A DNA stretch of 16,044 nucleotides from Gemmatimonadaceae bacterium (GTDB lineage Bacteria; Gemmatimonadota; Gemmatimonadetes; Gemmatimonadales; Gemmatimonadaceae). A program made the position numbers and the translations under genes. Within the stretch, counting starts at the first letter, position 1; each line of letters begins with the position of its first letter. Under the pieces are notes generated by a model. That model did no database searches. It was given only the letters and a program-made list of their open reading frames with translations, and was not told the origin of the DNA. This document shows, piece by piece, positions 1-6,536 of the stretch. The stretch lies in assembly GCA_014379705.1 (NCBI GenBank), contig JACMLI010000125.1, forward strand, positions 1 to 16,044, given 5' to 3'.

Positions 1-186
1 CACTACTTCATGATGGGCGACAATCGGTACAACTCGAAGGACTCGCGCTACTGGGGGGTCGTCCCGCGCGAAAATTTCCGCGGTCGTCCGCTCTTCGTGT
101 ACTACTCGTGGGACGCCGAGAGCACGCAGCCGCTCGCGTTCCTCACGCAGATCCGGTGGGGGCGCATCGGGCACTGGATCCGCTAG
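1..186 (+). CDS. lepB: Signal peptidase I, C-terminal part (5' end outside window)
   Basis: The first 61 codons read in frame from base 1 to a TAG at 184-186. The segment HYFMMGDNRYNSKDSRYWG is the conserved C-terminal box of type I signal peptidases (MGDNR..S.DSR..G), followed by VVPRENFRGRP, the usual 'G.V....i.Gr' strand. The catalytic Ser and Lys lie upstream, outside the window. The enzyme cleaves signal peptides of exported proteins at the outer face of the inner membrane, and several genes downstream here encode such proteins. The tail ends IGHWIR, a short basic end common in the family. Identification is firm from the motif; the extent and start cannot be judged. Confidence 0.93.
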   Translation, partial: HYFMMGDNRYNSKDSRYWGVVPRENFRGRPLFVYYSWDAESTQPLAFLTQIRWGRIGHWIR

Positions 187-191
187 GTGGA

Positions 192-283
192 GCGAGCGGG
201 AGATAGGGCGAGCGGGAGATAGGGCGAGCGGGAGATACAGCGAGCGGGAGATACAGCGAGCGGGGGTTAGGGCGAGCGTTAAG
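192..283. repeat. 16-bp tandem repeat array, core GCGAGCGGG (left arm)
   Basis: Five units with an exact 16-bp period start at 192, 208, 224, 240 and 256, and a decayed sixth starts at 272. The first nine bases (GCGAGCGGG) are constant and the last seven vary (AGATAGG, AGATACA, GGTTAGG). The array begins 6 bases after the lepB stop. Together with the array at 304-380, which carries the reverse-complement core, it forms an inverted pair that could fold into a very long imperfect hairpin or cruciform. It may act as a transcription end for lepB; that is inference. Confidence 0.9.
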
Positions 284-303
284 CGCGTACCGATGACCAC
301 TCG

Positions 304-380
304 CACTCCCGTTCGCAGGTTCCCCCGCTCGCACCTCCCCCCGCTCGCACATCCCCCGCTCGCACTTCCCCCCGCTCGCC
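304..380. repeat. 15-16-bp tandem repeat array, core CCCGCTCGC (right arm)
   Basis: Four clear units of the form (T)CCCCC(C)GCTCGCnnn follow one another from about 320, preceded by a decayed unit CCCGTTCGC at 308. The core is the reverse complement of the core in the array at 192-283, so the two arrays face each other across about 20 bases. The same core and period recur at 11808-11876, about 11 kb away. The rest of the gap up to the next gene start at 456 shows no convincing promoter; an alternating GTGCGCGTGCGCGC run sits near 411-424. Confidence 0.88.
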
Positions 381-455
381 CTACGCTCAAAGAGCCCCCC
401 TGTCGATGTTGTGCGCGTGCGCGCAGTGTAGGCGATCACGTCTCACGCCATCGTC

Positions 456-2882
456 ATGCCATCGCCTGCCTTCGTTCGCACGCTCCTGGCCGCCACCGTC
501 GTCGTGGCTGGTGCCTTCGCCCTGCCGACGCCGCCCGGGATACCTAACGAGTCTTCCCGGCCCGCGCCCGACGCGCCAGAGACGGCCCATACGCCCCCCA
601 CGCCCCAGAAGCCCGACTCACAAACGCTGAACGTTCCCGGGCTCCGAGCCCCCGTGGAAGTGCGACGCGATCGGTGGGGCATTCCGCACATCTACGCGCA
701 GAACCAGCATGACCTCTTTCTCGCCCAGGGGTTCGTCGTGGCGCAGGATCGCCTTTTCCAGATGGAGATGTGGCGACGGCAAGGCGAAGGGCGGCTCGCC
801 GAGATCCTCGGGCCCACGGCAGTGGAGCGCGACCGCTGGGCGCGTGCGTTTGCGTATCGCGGGGACATGGCACGCGAGTGGGCCGCCTATGGCCCGGACA
901 CGCGCGAGATCGTGCGGGCCTTCGTGGCGGGCGTCAACGCGTGGATCGCACAGGCCGGGAATGACCTCCCGCCGGAGTTCACCCTGCTCGGTTTCAAGCC
1001 GGAACCGTGGCACGAACGCGTACCCCTGGCGCGCGCGACCGGGCTCTCGGGCGTGGGGAACGGGGCCAGCGAGATCCTGCGCGCGCAACTCGTCGCGGCG
1101 ATCGGCGTCGAGCGCACCGAGGCCCTCATGCCGACGGACCCCGTGCGCAAACTCGACGCCGTGGCCGGCTTCGACTACGCCGGCATCACCCGTGAGTCGT
1201 TAGGCGGGTTTGCCGGCACCTTCGCCGACATCGCCTACACGCGCACCGAGGGATCGAACAACTGGGTGGTGTCCGGAAAGCGCACCGCCACCGGTCGGCC
1301 GATCCTCGCGAACGACCCGCATCGCGTGATCACGAACCCGGCCGTGCGCTACATCAGCCACCTCGTCGCGCCGGGATGGAACGTGATCGGCGCGGGCGAG
1401 CCGGCCAGCCCTGGGGTCGCCATCGGCCACAACGATCGCATCGCGTTCGGGCTCACGGTGGTCGGCATGGACCAGCAGGACGTGTACGTCGAAGAGCTTC
1501 GGAACTGCAGGATGGTAGATGGTAGATGGCAGATGGTAGCAAGCGGTGCTGGCGTCGGCCTCAATTGCTACCGCCACGACGGGGCCTGGAAGCGGTTCCG
1601 CGTGATCGTCGATACGATCCGTGTGAAGGGCGAAGCAATGCGCGTGATTGAACACCGCTATTCGGTGCATGGGCCGGTCGTCTCGGTCGACACGGTCCGA
1701 CAGCGGGCGTTTGCGATCCGGTCGATCCACAGCGAGCCGGGGACGGCGTCGTACCTGGCCTCGCTCCAACTCGACCGTGCGCGCGACTGGCCCTCGTTCC
1801 AGCGCGCCATGACACGATGGCTCATGCCGAGCGAAAACATGATCTACGCCGACGTCGAGGGAAACATCGGCTGGGTCGCGGGAGGGCTGATGCCCAGGCG
1901 GTCGTGGTCGGGGATGCTCCCGGTTCCCGGCGATGGGCGCTTCGAATGGAAGGGCTTCGTGCCGGGGATGGCGCTGCCGCGGGCCTACAACCCCGCAGAA
2001 GGCTTCATCGCCACCGCGAACCACAACATCCTCCCGCCGGGCTACACCACGCCGATCGCGTATGAGTGGGCGACCCGCTATCGCATCGATCGCGTGAAGG
2101 AGGTGCTCGGGGCCACCACCGCGCTCACGGTCGAGGACTCCAAGCGCCTGCAGCATGACGACCTCTCCAAGCTCGCGCAGGCGCTCGTGCCACACCTCGC
2201 CGCGGCGGCGACGCGGCGCGGGGTCGCGACGCGCAGTGACGTGGCGGCGCTCGTCGGCTGGGATATGCGGATGTCCCGGGAGCAGGTCGCGCCGACGATC
2301 TTTTCGGCGTGGGCGCCCGCCGCGTACCGGCGCGTCATCGCACACGCGCTCGCTGACCAGCCGCGGGCGAGCGCGCTGATCGGCGCGAATACCAACTACA
2401 AGTGGCTCGAGGCGCGCCTCACGAAGAACCCCGCGGGGGGGGCGGAGGCGCCCGCAGTGGACTCGCTCCTCCTCCTCGCCCTCGACGATGCAACAGCCGA
2501 CCTCACCACGCGATTCGGGAGCGACCGGGCCAAGTGGCGTTGGGGCGCCATCCACGTTGCCGCCTTCCGGCATCCCTTGTCGAGCAAATACGACCTGCCC
2601 GCCGTTTCGCGCGGTGGCGATGGCAACACCGTGTACGCCACGGGAGGTGCGAACTTCCGGCAGACATCGGGAGCCTCGTTCCGCGAGGTCATTGACCTAG
2701 CCGACTTCGACCAGTCCGTGGCCACCAATGTGCCGGGCCAATCCGGTGATCCGCGCAGCCCGCACTACAGCGACCTGCTGCAGCTGTGGGGGGAAGACCG
2801 GTACTTTCCGCTCGTCTTCTCGCGCGCCCGCGTGGAGCAGGAGACGGAGCAGGTGCTTTGGCTTCGCCCGGTGCAGCGATAG
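456..2882 (+). CDS. Secreted penicillin acylase family Ntn-hydrolase
   Basis: The protein has 808 residues, the normal size for a penicillin acylase precursor (peptidase family S45). Residues 1-23 form a signal peptide with a hydrophobic stretch, followed by a Pro-rich linker. The alpha-chain motif RDRWGIPHIYAQN..DLFLAQGFVVAQDRLFQME spans about 71-105. The autocleavage site and catalytic N-terminal serine is Ser267 in EGSNNWV, which begins the beta chain. GEPASPGVAIGHND (about 314-327), TANHN and the late GGDGNTV box are family hallmarks. Such enzymes hydrolyse amide bonds of N-acyl compounds in the periplasm (beta-lactams, acyl-homoserine lactones, N-acyl amino acids); the substrate cannot be read from sequence. 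There is no Shine-Dalgarno before the ATG at 456. Residues 352-362 are encoded by a 7-bp tandem repeat and lie between Cys351 and Cys371, apparently an insertion in a loop. Confidence 0.93.
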   Translation: MPSPAFVRTLLAATVVVAGAFALPTPPGIPNESSRPAPDAPETAHTPPTPQKPDSQTLNVPGLRAPVEVRRDRWGIPHIYAQNQHDLFLAQGFVVAQDRLFQMEMWRRQGEGRLAEILGPTAVERDRWARAFAYRGDMAREWAAYGPDTREIVRAFVAGVNAWIAQAGNDLPPEFTLLGFKPEPWHERVPLARATGLSGVGNGASEILRAQLVAAIGVERTEALMPTDPVRKLDAVAGFDYAGITRESLGGFAGTFADIAYTRTEGSNNWVVSGKRTATGRPILANDPHRVITNPAVRYISHLVAPGWNVIGAGEPASPGVAIGHNDRIAFGLTVVGMDQQDVYVEELRNCRMVDGRWQMVASGAGVGLNCYRHDGAWKRFRVIVDTIRVKGEAMRVIEHRYSVHGPVVSVDTVRQRAFAIRSIHSEPGTASYLASLQLDRARDWPSFQRAMTRWLMPSENMIYADVEGNIGWVAGGLMPRRSWSGMLPVPGDGRFEWKGFVPGMALPRAYNPAEGFIATANHNILPPGYTTPIAYEWATRYRIDRVKEVLGATTALTVEDSKRLQHDDLSKLAQALVPHLAAAATRRGVATRSDVAALVGWDMRMSREQVAPTIFSAWAPAAYRRVIAHALADQPRASALIGANTNYKWLEARLTKNPAGGAEAPAVDSLLLLALDDATADLTTRFGSDRAKWRWGAIHVAAFRHPLSSKYDLPAVSRGGDGNTVYATGGANFRQTSGASFREVIDLADFDQSVATNVPGQSGDPRSPHYSDLLQLWGEDRYFPLVFSRARVEQETEQVLWLRPVQR
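1511..1538. repeat. Four 7-bp tandem units (GATGGTA) inside the acylase gene
   Basis: Units GATGGTA, GATGGTA, GATGGCA and GATGGTA follow one another without a gap. The 28 bases are not a multiple of three, so neighbouring bases must have compensated to keep the frame. They encode part of MVDGRWQMVAS at about residues 353-363. The 7-bp period matches the intergenic heptamer arrays at 5291-5387, 6427-6533 and 8400-8457, although the base sequence differs. Confidence 0.9.
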
Positions 2883-2922
2883 TTGAGAGGGTGAGTGCGC
2901 CGAGCGTATTCGTTCGTATTGC

Positions 2923-2952
2923 CCGTCCACCCGTCTACCCGTCCACCCCGTC
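2923..2952. repeat. 8-bp tandem repeat (CCGTCCAC), intergenic
   Basis: CCGTCCAC, CCGTCTAC and CCGTCCAC are contiguous and are followed by CCCGTC. The array lies in the 138-base gap between the acylase stop (2882) and the likely start of the RidA-like gene (3021). Just upstream is a short CGTATT direct repeat (2905-2920). An open frame through the repeat extends the RidA reading frame upstream, but its translation looks like random repeat text. No inverted partner was seen. Confidence 0.85.
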
Positions 2953-3020
2953 AAAGCTCGGGTTGCGTGAGCTTCCATGGTGCCCCAATGTCTGACGCAT
3001 CCCCAGCCGCTTCCCACGCC

Positions 3021-3509
3021 ATGACGACCATTCGGTACGCCTGCCTCGCCCTCTCCCTCGCCGCCTGCATGACGTCGACGCCGCCCTCGACGCCCCCGGT
3101 GCCCGCGGGCGAGTCTCGCACCACGGAGAACGGGGTCACGTGGCACACGCCATACGGTCGCCCGACGCGTCCGTTCTCGCCGGCGGTGCAGGTCGGCAAC
3201 GTCCTGTTCCTCGCCGGCCAGATCGGCACGTCAGCCAACGCGGGCGGGTCGGTGGTGCCCGGGGGCGTCAAGGCCGAGACGAAGCAAACGATGGACAACA
3301 TCAAGGAAGTGCTGGAGAAGTCGGGCTCGTCGCTGGACCGCGTGGTCAAGTGCACGGTGTTCATGGCCGACATGCGGGAGTGGGACGCGATGAACGAGGT
3401 CTACACCACGTACTTCCCCCGGAACAAGCCCGCGCGCTCGGCGCTCGGGGCCAACGGGCTCGCGCTCAGCGCACGCGTCGAGATCGAGTGCATCGCCGCG
3501 GTTCCCTGA
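3021..3509 (+). CDS. RidA/YjgF-family protein with lipoprotein signal
   Basis: From the ATG at 3021 the protein has 162 residues. It begins MTTIRYACLALSLAAC, a short signal peptide with lipobox LAAC and lipidated Cys16. In-frame starts at 2895 and 2988 would put non-signal text ahead of the lipobox, so 3021 is preferred. The RidA domain runs from about 53 to 162: FSPAVQVGNVLFLAGQIG, VKAETKQTMDNIKEVLEKSGSSLDRVVKCTVFM, and the signature PARSALG..GLALSARVEIE with the conserved Arg139 and a Glu. Cytosolic RidA hydrolyses reactive enamine/imine intermediates such as 2-aminoacrylate; an exported, lipid-anchored version may do something else. Its stop overlaps the start of the next gene (TGATG at 3507-3511), suggesting translational coupling to the secreted esterase. 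Confidence 0.88.
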   Translation: MTTIRYACLALSLAACMTSTPPSTPPVPAGESRTTENGVTWHTPYGRPTRPFSPAVQVGNVLFLAGQIGTSANAGGSVVPGGVKAETKQTMDNIKEVLEKSGSSLDRVVKCTVFMADMREWDAMNEVYTTYFPRNKPARSALGANGLALSARVEIECIAAVP

Positions 3510-4669
3510 TGCGGATCCCGGTGCTGGCCGGGGCACTCGTCCTGGGACTCGGCGCGGGGTCGGGTGGGCAACGACACGGGGCTCCGGCCCCCGGCCTACT
3601 GCCCGCCGGGGCAGGCTTCGCCGGAGCGGCGACCTCGTGCCGTCATCCCGGACAAGCGAGCGAAGGCGAGCGCCGATCCGGGACCCAGTGTCGTTCCCAG
3701 CAGGCCCTACCACACGGGGCTCCGGTCCACGCCGGAGCGACGACAGCTTCCGGCCGCCTCGTCACGACGACCCTGTGGGCCCAATCGTTAGGCGTGCGCA
3801 AGAAGCTCGTCCTCTGGCTTCCACCGTCGTACGACCGCGAGCTCACCCGTCGCTACCCCGTCGCCCTCTACCTCCACGGCATCTGGGGCAGTGAAGGCGA
3901 CTGGACCACCCAGGGCCACATCGAGCGCACCCTCGACTCCCTCGTGACCGCCGGCATGCCCGAATTCATCGTCGCCATGCCCGACGGCGACGACGGCTGG
4001 TACACCACCTGGAACACCCTCGGCGACTACTTCGGCTGCCGCCGCGAGTTCAAGCCGCGCCCGGGCGACAGCACCGCCGACAGCTACTGCGTCCCCTGGC
4101 TTCACTACGACGACTACATCGCGCGCGACATCGTCCAGTTTGTCGACAGCGCGTATCGCACCCAGCCGCGACGCGACCGGCGCGCCATCGCGGGGCTCAG
4201 CATGGGTGGCTACGGCGCCGTCTCCCTCGCCCTCCAATATCCCGAGGTCTTCAGCGTCGCCGTCAGTCACTCCGGTGTCCTGTCGCCGATGTACGCGGGC
4301 GTGAGCCCCTTCACGGCGCCCCCGCGCTACGCGGGCACCATCGAGCGTCTTGCGCAGTCATTCGGAGAACGCATGTGGCCCCTCATCGGCCCCGCCTTCG
4401 GCCCGGATACGACCGCCTGGTGGTACCGCGATCCCGCCCGCCGCGCTGCCGCCCTCTGGAAGGAACGTCGCGCGTCCATGCCCGCCCTCATGCTCGACAT
4501 CGGCACCGAGGACGGACTCATCGACCAGAACCGCGCCTTCCGCTGGGAGCTGCAGCGGCTGGGCATCCCCCACAGTTACGCCGAATGGAGCGGGAAGCAC
4601 GACTGGCCCTACTGGGGCCTCCACGTAACCGAGAGCCTGCGGTTCATCGCCGACCGCATCGCGAAATAG
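3509..4669 (+). CDS. Secreted esterase-D / feruloyl-esterase-type alpha/beta hydrolase
   Basis: The protein has 386 residues from the ATG at 3509, which shares one base with the RidA stop. Residues 1-20 (MRIPVLAGALVLGLGAGSGG) look like a signal peptide. The catalytic domain (esterase family PF00756) runs from about 95 to the end: KLVLWLPPSYDR, YPVALYLHG, the nucleophile elbow GLSMGGYGA with Ser231, Asp335 in GTEDGLIDQN, and His364 in SGKHDWPYW. This is a complete Ser-Asp-His triad. Relatives act as carbohydrate esterases, mycolyltransferases or S-formylglutathione hydrolases, so the substrate is unknown. Residues about 21-79 are encoded by a cluster of palindromic repeats and look like low-complexity linker. 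A GTG at 3794 could start the domain alone, but the signal peptide argues for 3509. Confidence 0.87.
   Translation: MRIPVLAGALVLGLGAGSGGQRHGAPAPGLLPAGAGFAGAATSCRHPGQASEGERRSGTQCRSQQALPHGAPVHAGATTASGRLVTTTLWAQSLGVRKKLVLWLPPSYDRELTRRYPVALYLHGIWGSEGDWTTQGHIERTLDSLVTAGMPEFIVAMPDGDDGWYTTWNTLGDYFGCRREFKPRPGDSTADSYCVPWLHYDDYIARDIVQFVDSAYRTQPRRDRRAIAGLSMGGYGAVSLALQYPEVFSVAVSHSGVLSPMYAGVSPFTAPPRYAGTIERLAQSFGERMWPLIGPAFGPDTTAWWYRDPARRAAALWKERRASMPALMLDIGTEDGLIDQNRAFRWELQRLGIPHSYAEWSGKHDWPYWGLHVTESLRFIADRIAK
3570..3744. repeat. REP-like palindromic repeat cluster inside the esterase gene
   Basis: The core at 3645-3684 is bounded by CCCGGA (3648-3653) and TCCGGG (3677-3682), which are reverse complements. 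It lies in the context CGTCATCCCGGA...GATCCGGGACC, which resembles widespread bacterial REP elements. It is flanked by two copies of ACACGGGGCTCCGG (3574-3587 and 3712-3725), and each of these is followed by GCCGGAGCGRCGAC (3620-3633 and 3731-3744). GCTCCGG and CCGGAGC pair, so each flank is itself a hairpin. AACGACAC at 3570 is mirrored by GTGTCGTT at 3689. The whole block stays open in the esterase frame. Similarity to REP elements is from memory of their consensus, not from a search. Confidence 0.75.
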
Positions 4670-4762
4670 GGACGAAATCGACGGCAGTGGGAGAAACGAT
4701 CCGTGCCCTCCTCGTGACAGCGCGGCTTCTGCCGGCACCCTGTCGGGCCTAAGTTCAACCTC

Positions 4763-5308
4763 ATGGCCACGTTCTTCCCGCATGTGACCGGCTCCTTCAA
4801 ACTCGAGGAGCCCCCGGCCTTTCGGCGGTTTACGATGTCTCCCGTGGCCATGGGCCTCCTCACGGGACTGATCGTCCGGCTGTATCGCGCGTTGACGCTT
4901 TCCATGGGTTCAACGAGCAGCATGGTCTACGTGGGGCTTGCCTTCGTGCTCGGCCAGATGCTGATCCTCGGCCTCGCCACGGTACACCTCGGCAACTTCA
5001 CGCTGCGCCGGTGGCTCTATCTCGTGCCAGTCTTCGCCATCGCCGAGGTGGTGGCCGAGGTGCTGGTCTCGCTGGCCCTGGTCGCCGCGGGATTCGAACG
5101 ACTTGGTTCGCGCCAGGCCGTGTTCGCCGATTGGCCGGGCATGACGATTTCAACCCTGCTCTGGCGCTTCGCCGCGATCGTCCTCTACGCCACGCTCCTC
5201 GCCGGCGTCGTCCAGCTCGTGCGCTATCTTCTCCTCAAGCGTGAGAAGCGCGAGGGAACGCTCGATCGGGTGACGGGGGAGCAGACTGCCGTGAATCGTG
5301 ATTCGTGA
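4763..5308 (+). CDS. Small membrane protein, four predicted helices
   Basis: I do not recognise this 181-residue protein. Hydrophobic segments lie at about 25-45, 53-75, 84-112 and 130-157, followed by a basic, charged tail (LLLKREKREG) that should be cytosolic by the positive-inside rule. It has no signal peptide and no catalytic motif. The ATG at 4763 is the first in frame; a second at 4835 would shorten the N-terminal soluble stretch. No Shine-Dalgarno is evident. The 93-base gap upstream holds nothing clear. The last residues (VNRDS) and the stop codon TGA (5306-5308) fall inside the heptamer array that begins at 5291, so the present C-terminus seems to come from repeat sequence. Confidence 0.75.
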   Translation: MATFFPHVTGSFKLEEPPAFRRFTMSPVAMGLLTGLIVRLYRALTLSMGSTSSMVYVGLAFVLGQMLILGLATVHLGNFTLRRWLYLVPVFAIAEVVAEVLVSLALVAAGFERLGSRQAVFADWPGMTISTLLWRFAAIVLYATLLAGVVQLVRYLLLKREKREGTLDRVTGEQTAVNRDS

Positions 5309-5387
5309 TTCGTGATTCGGCGTGATTCGTAAGCGGCTTGAATCACCCCGAATCACGCCGAATCACGATTCCCGAATCCCGAATCAC
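5291..5387. repeat. Inverted 7-bp repeat arrays (GTGATTC / GAATCAC), long hairpin
   Basis: The left arm has GTGAATC then three GTGATTC units in perfect 7-bp phase (5291-5318), then GGC and a further GTGATTC (5322-5328). The right arm has GAATCAC at 5340, 5350, 5360 and 5381 and GAATCCC at 5374. Bases 5310-5329 pair perfectly with 5349-5368, a 20-bp stem with a 19-base loop. The array starts inside the upstream gene and ends about 17 bases before the next start at 5405. A terminator or mRNA-processing role is possible, but there is no T-run. Confidence 0.92.
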
Positions 5388-5404
5388 GAAACTCAGCCCA
5401 CCGA

Positions 5405-6424
5405 ATGAAGTACACCCGTCTCGGCTCCTCCGGACTCGTCGTCTCGCGCGTCGGACTCGGCTGCATGAGCTACGGCAGCAAGCAGTGGCGTCCGTGGGTC
5501 CATGAGGCCGACGACTCGATGCCGTTCGTCCGGCGCGCCGTCGAGCTGGGCATCACGTTCTCCGACACGGCCGACGTCTACTCCGTGGGCGTCTCCGAGG
5601 AGATCCTGGGTCGCGCGGTGCGGGAGTACATGAAGCGCGACGAGGTCGTGCTCGCGACCAAGGTGCGCCTCAAGATGGGCGATGGCCCCAATCGCGTCGG
5701 CCTGTCGCGGAAGCACATCATCCAGTCCTGCGACGCGTCACTGCGCCGATTGGGCGTGGAGCGCATTGACCTGTACCAGATCCATCGCGGCGATCCCAAC
5801 ACGCCCATCGAGGAGACGCTCGGCGCCCTCGACCAGCTCGTGACCCAGGGGAAGGTGCTATACCTCGGCGCGAGCTCCGTGTTCTCGTGGCAGCTCATGA
5901 AGGCCCTCTCGATCTCCGAGCAGAAAGGCTGGGCGAAGTTTGTCTCCATGCAGAACCACTACAACCTCGTCTATCGCGAGGAGGAGCGGGAAATGATTCC
6001 GCTCTGCATCGACCAGGGCCTTGGCCTCATCCCGTGGTCGCCGCTGGCTCGCGGGATGCTCGGGGGTGGACGCTTGCGTGGCACCCACGGCGCGTCGGCT
6101 CGTGACAAGGGAGACGCGGGCCTCGCCGACTCGCTCTACGATCATCCGGGTGACTGGGACGTGGTGGACGCCACCGTGCGTGTCGCGGAGCGTCGTGGGG
6201 TGCCACCGGCGCAGATCGCGCTGGCGTGGCTGATGAGTCGCCCCGCGGTCACGGCGCCGATCATCGGCGCGACGAAACTGCCGCACCTCGACGACGCGGC
6301 CGCCGCCACGGACCTCGTGCTCACACCGGAAGAGTGCGCGGAGCTCGAAGCGCCGTACCAGCCGCATCCCGTGCGGGGGTGGCTCGATGGGCCGGCGCCA
6401 GGGGTGGGGGGGAGGCTTAGCTGA
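5405..6424 (+). CDS. Aldo/keto reductase
   Basis: The protein has 339 residues, typical for the TIM-barrel NAD(P)H-dependent aldo/keto reductases (PF00248). It begins MKYTRLGSSGLVVSRVGLGCM, the standard first strand. The catalytic tetrad is visible: Asp54 and Tyr59 in FSDTADVY, Lys86 in LATKVRL, and His127 in YQIHRGDP. The later motifs KVLYLGASSVFSWQL, MQNHYNLVYREEEREMIPLC, GLIPWSPLARGML and RPAVTAPIIGAT (cofactor-binding end) are all in order. It has no signal peptide and should be cytosolic, reducing an aldehyde or ketone; the substrate is unknown. The start lies 17 bases after a repeat hairpin, without a Shine-Dalgarno. The stop at 6422-6424 directly abuts the next inverted repeat. Confidence 0.93.
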   Translation: MKYTRLGSSGLVVSRVGLGCMSYGSKQWRPWVHEADDSMPFVRRAVELGITFSDTADVYSVGVSEEILGRAVREYMKRDEVVLATKVRLKMGDGPNRVGLSRKHIIQSCDASLRRLGVERIDLYQIHRGDPNTPIEETLGALDQLVTQGKVLYLGASSVFSWQLMKALSISEQKGWAKFVSMQNHYNLVYREEEREMIPLCIDQGLGLIPWSPLARGMLGGGRLRGTHGASARDKGDAGLADSLYDHPGDWDVVDATVRVAERRGVPPAQIALAWLMSRPAVTAPIIGATKLPHLDDAAAATDLVLTPEECAELEAPYQPHPVRGWLDGPAPGVGGRLS

Positions 6425-6533
6425 TCGGGATTCGTGATTCGGGATTCGTGATTCGGCGTGAATCGATTCCCCAAGCCCGGTTTCCGCAGCACCATTCACG
6501 AATCACGACCGAATCACGAATCACGAATCCCGA
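6425..6533. repeat. Inverted 7-bp repeat arrays ending at a start codon
   Basis: The left arm reads GGGATTC, GTGATTC, GGGATTC, GTGATTC in exact 7-bp phase (6427-6454), then GGC and GTGAATC. This is the same layout as the array at 5291-5328. The right arm (6494-6533) carries GAATCAC/GAATCCC heptamers. Bases 6425-6441 pair perfectly with 6517-6533 (17 bp), enclosing the rest. The stem starts directly after the aldo/keto reductase stop and ends three bases before the peptidase ATG at 6537, so it covers the place where a ribosome binding site would lie. Confidence 0.92.
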
Positions 6534-6536
6534 CCC

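Noticed and set aside
192..380. Possible CRISPR array
   Set aside because: Units are contiguous with a 16-bp period and no unique 30-base spacers, the second half is inverted, and no cas genes are present.
409..424. Alternating GC/GT run as Z-DNA or regulatory site
   Set aside because: Short and expected by chance in DNA this rich in GC.
1200..2573. A 457-codon open frame on the minus strand opposite the penicillin acylase
   Set aside because: Its composition is rich in Arg, Pro and His and shows no motif. The acylase motifs on the plus strand account for the region.
2895..3020. N-terminal extension of the RidA-like gene from an upstream ATG
   Set aside because: It translates the intergenic tandem repeat and would place 42 residues before a clear lipoprotein signal.
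3570..3744. Insertion sequence remnant in the esterase gene
   Set aside because: No transposase fragment or IS-type terminal repeats; the nested short palindromes fit a REP-like cluster better.
5310..5368. Rho-independent terminator
   Set aside because: The 20-bp stem is strong but no T-run follows. It is listed as a repeat with only a possible termination role.
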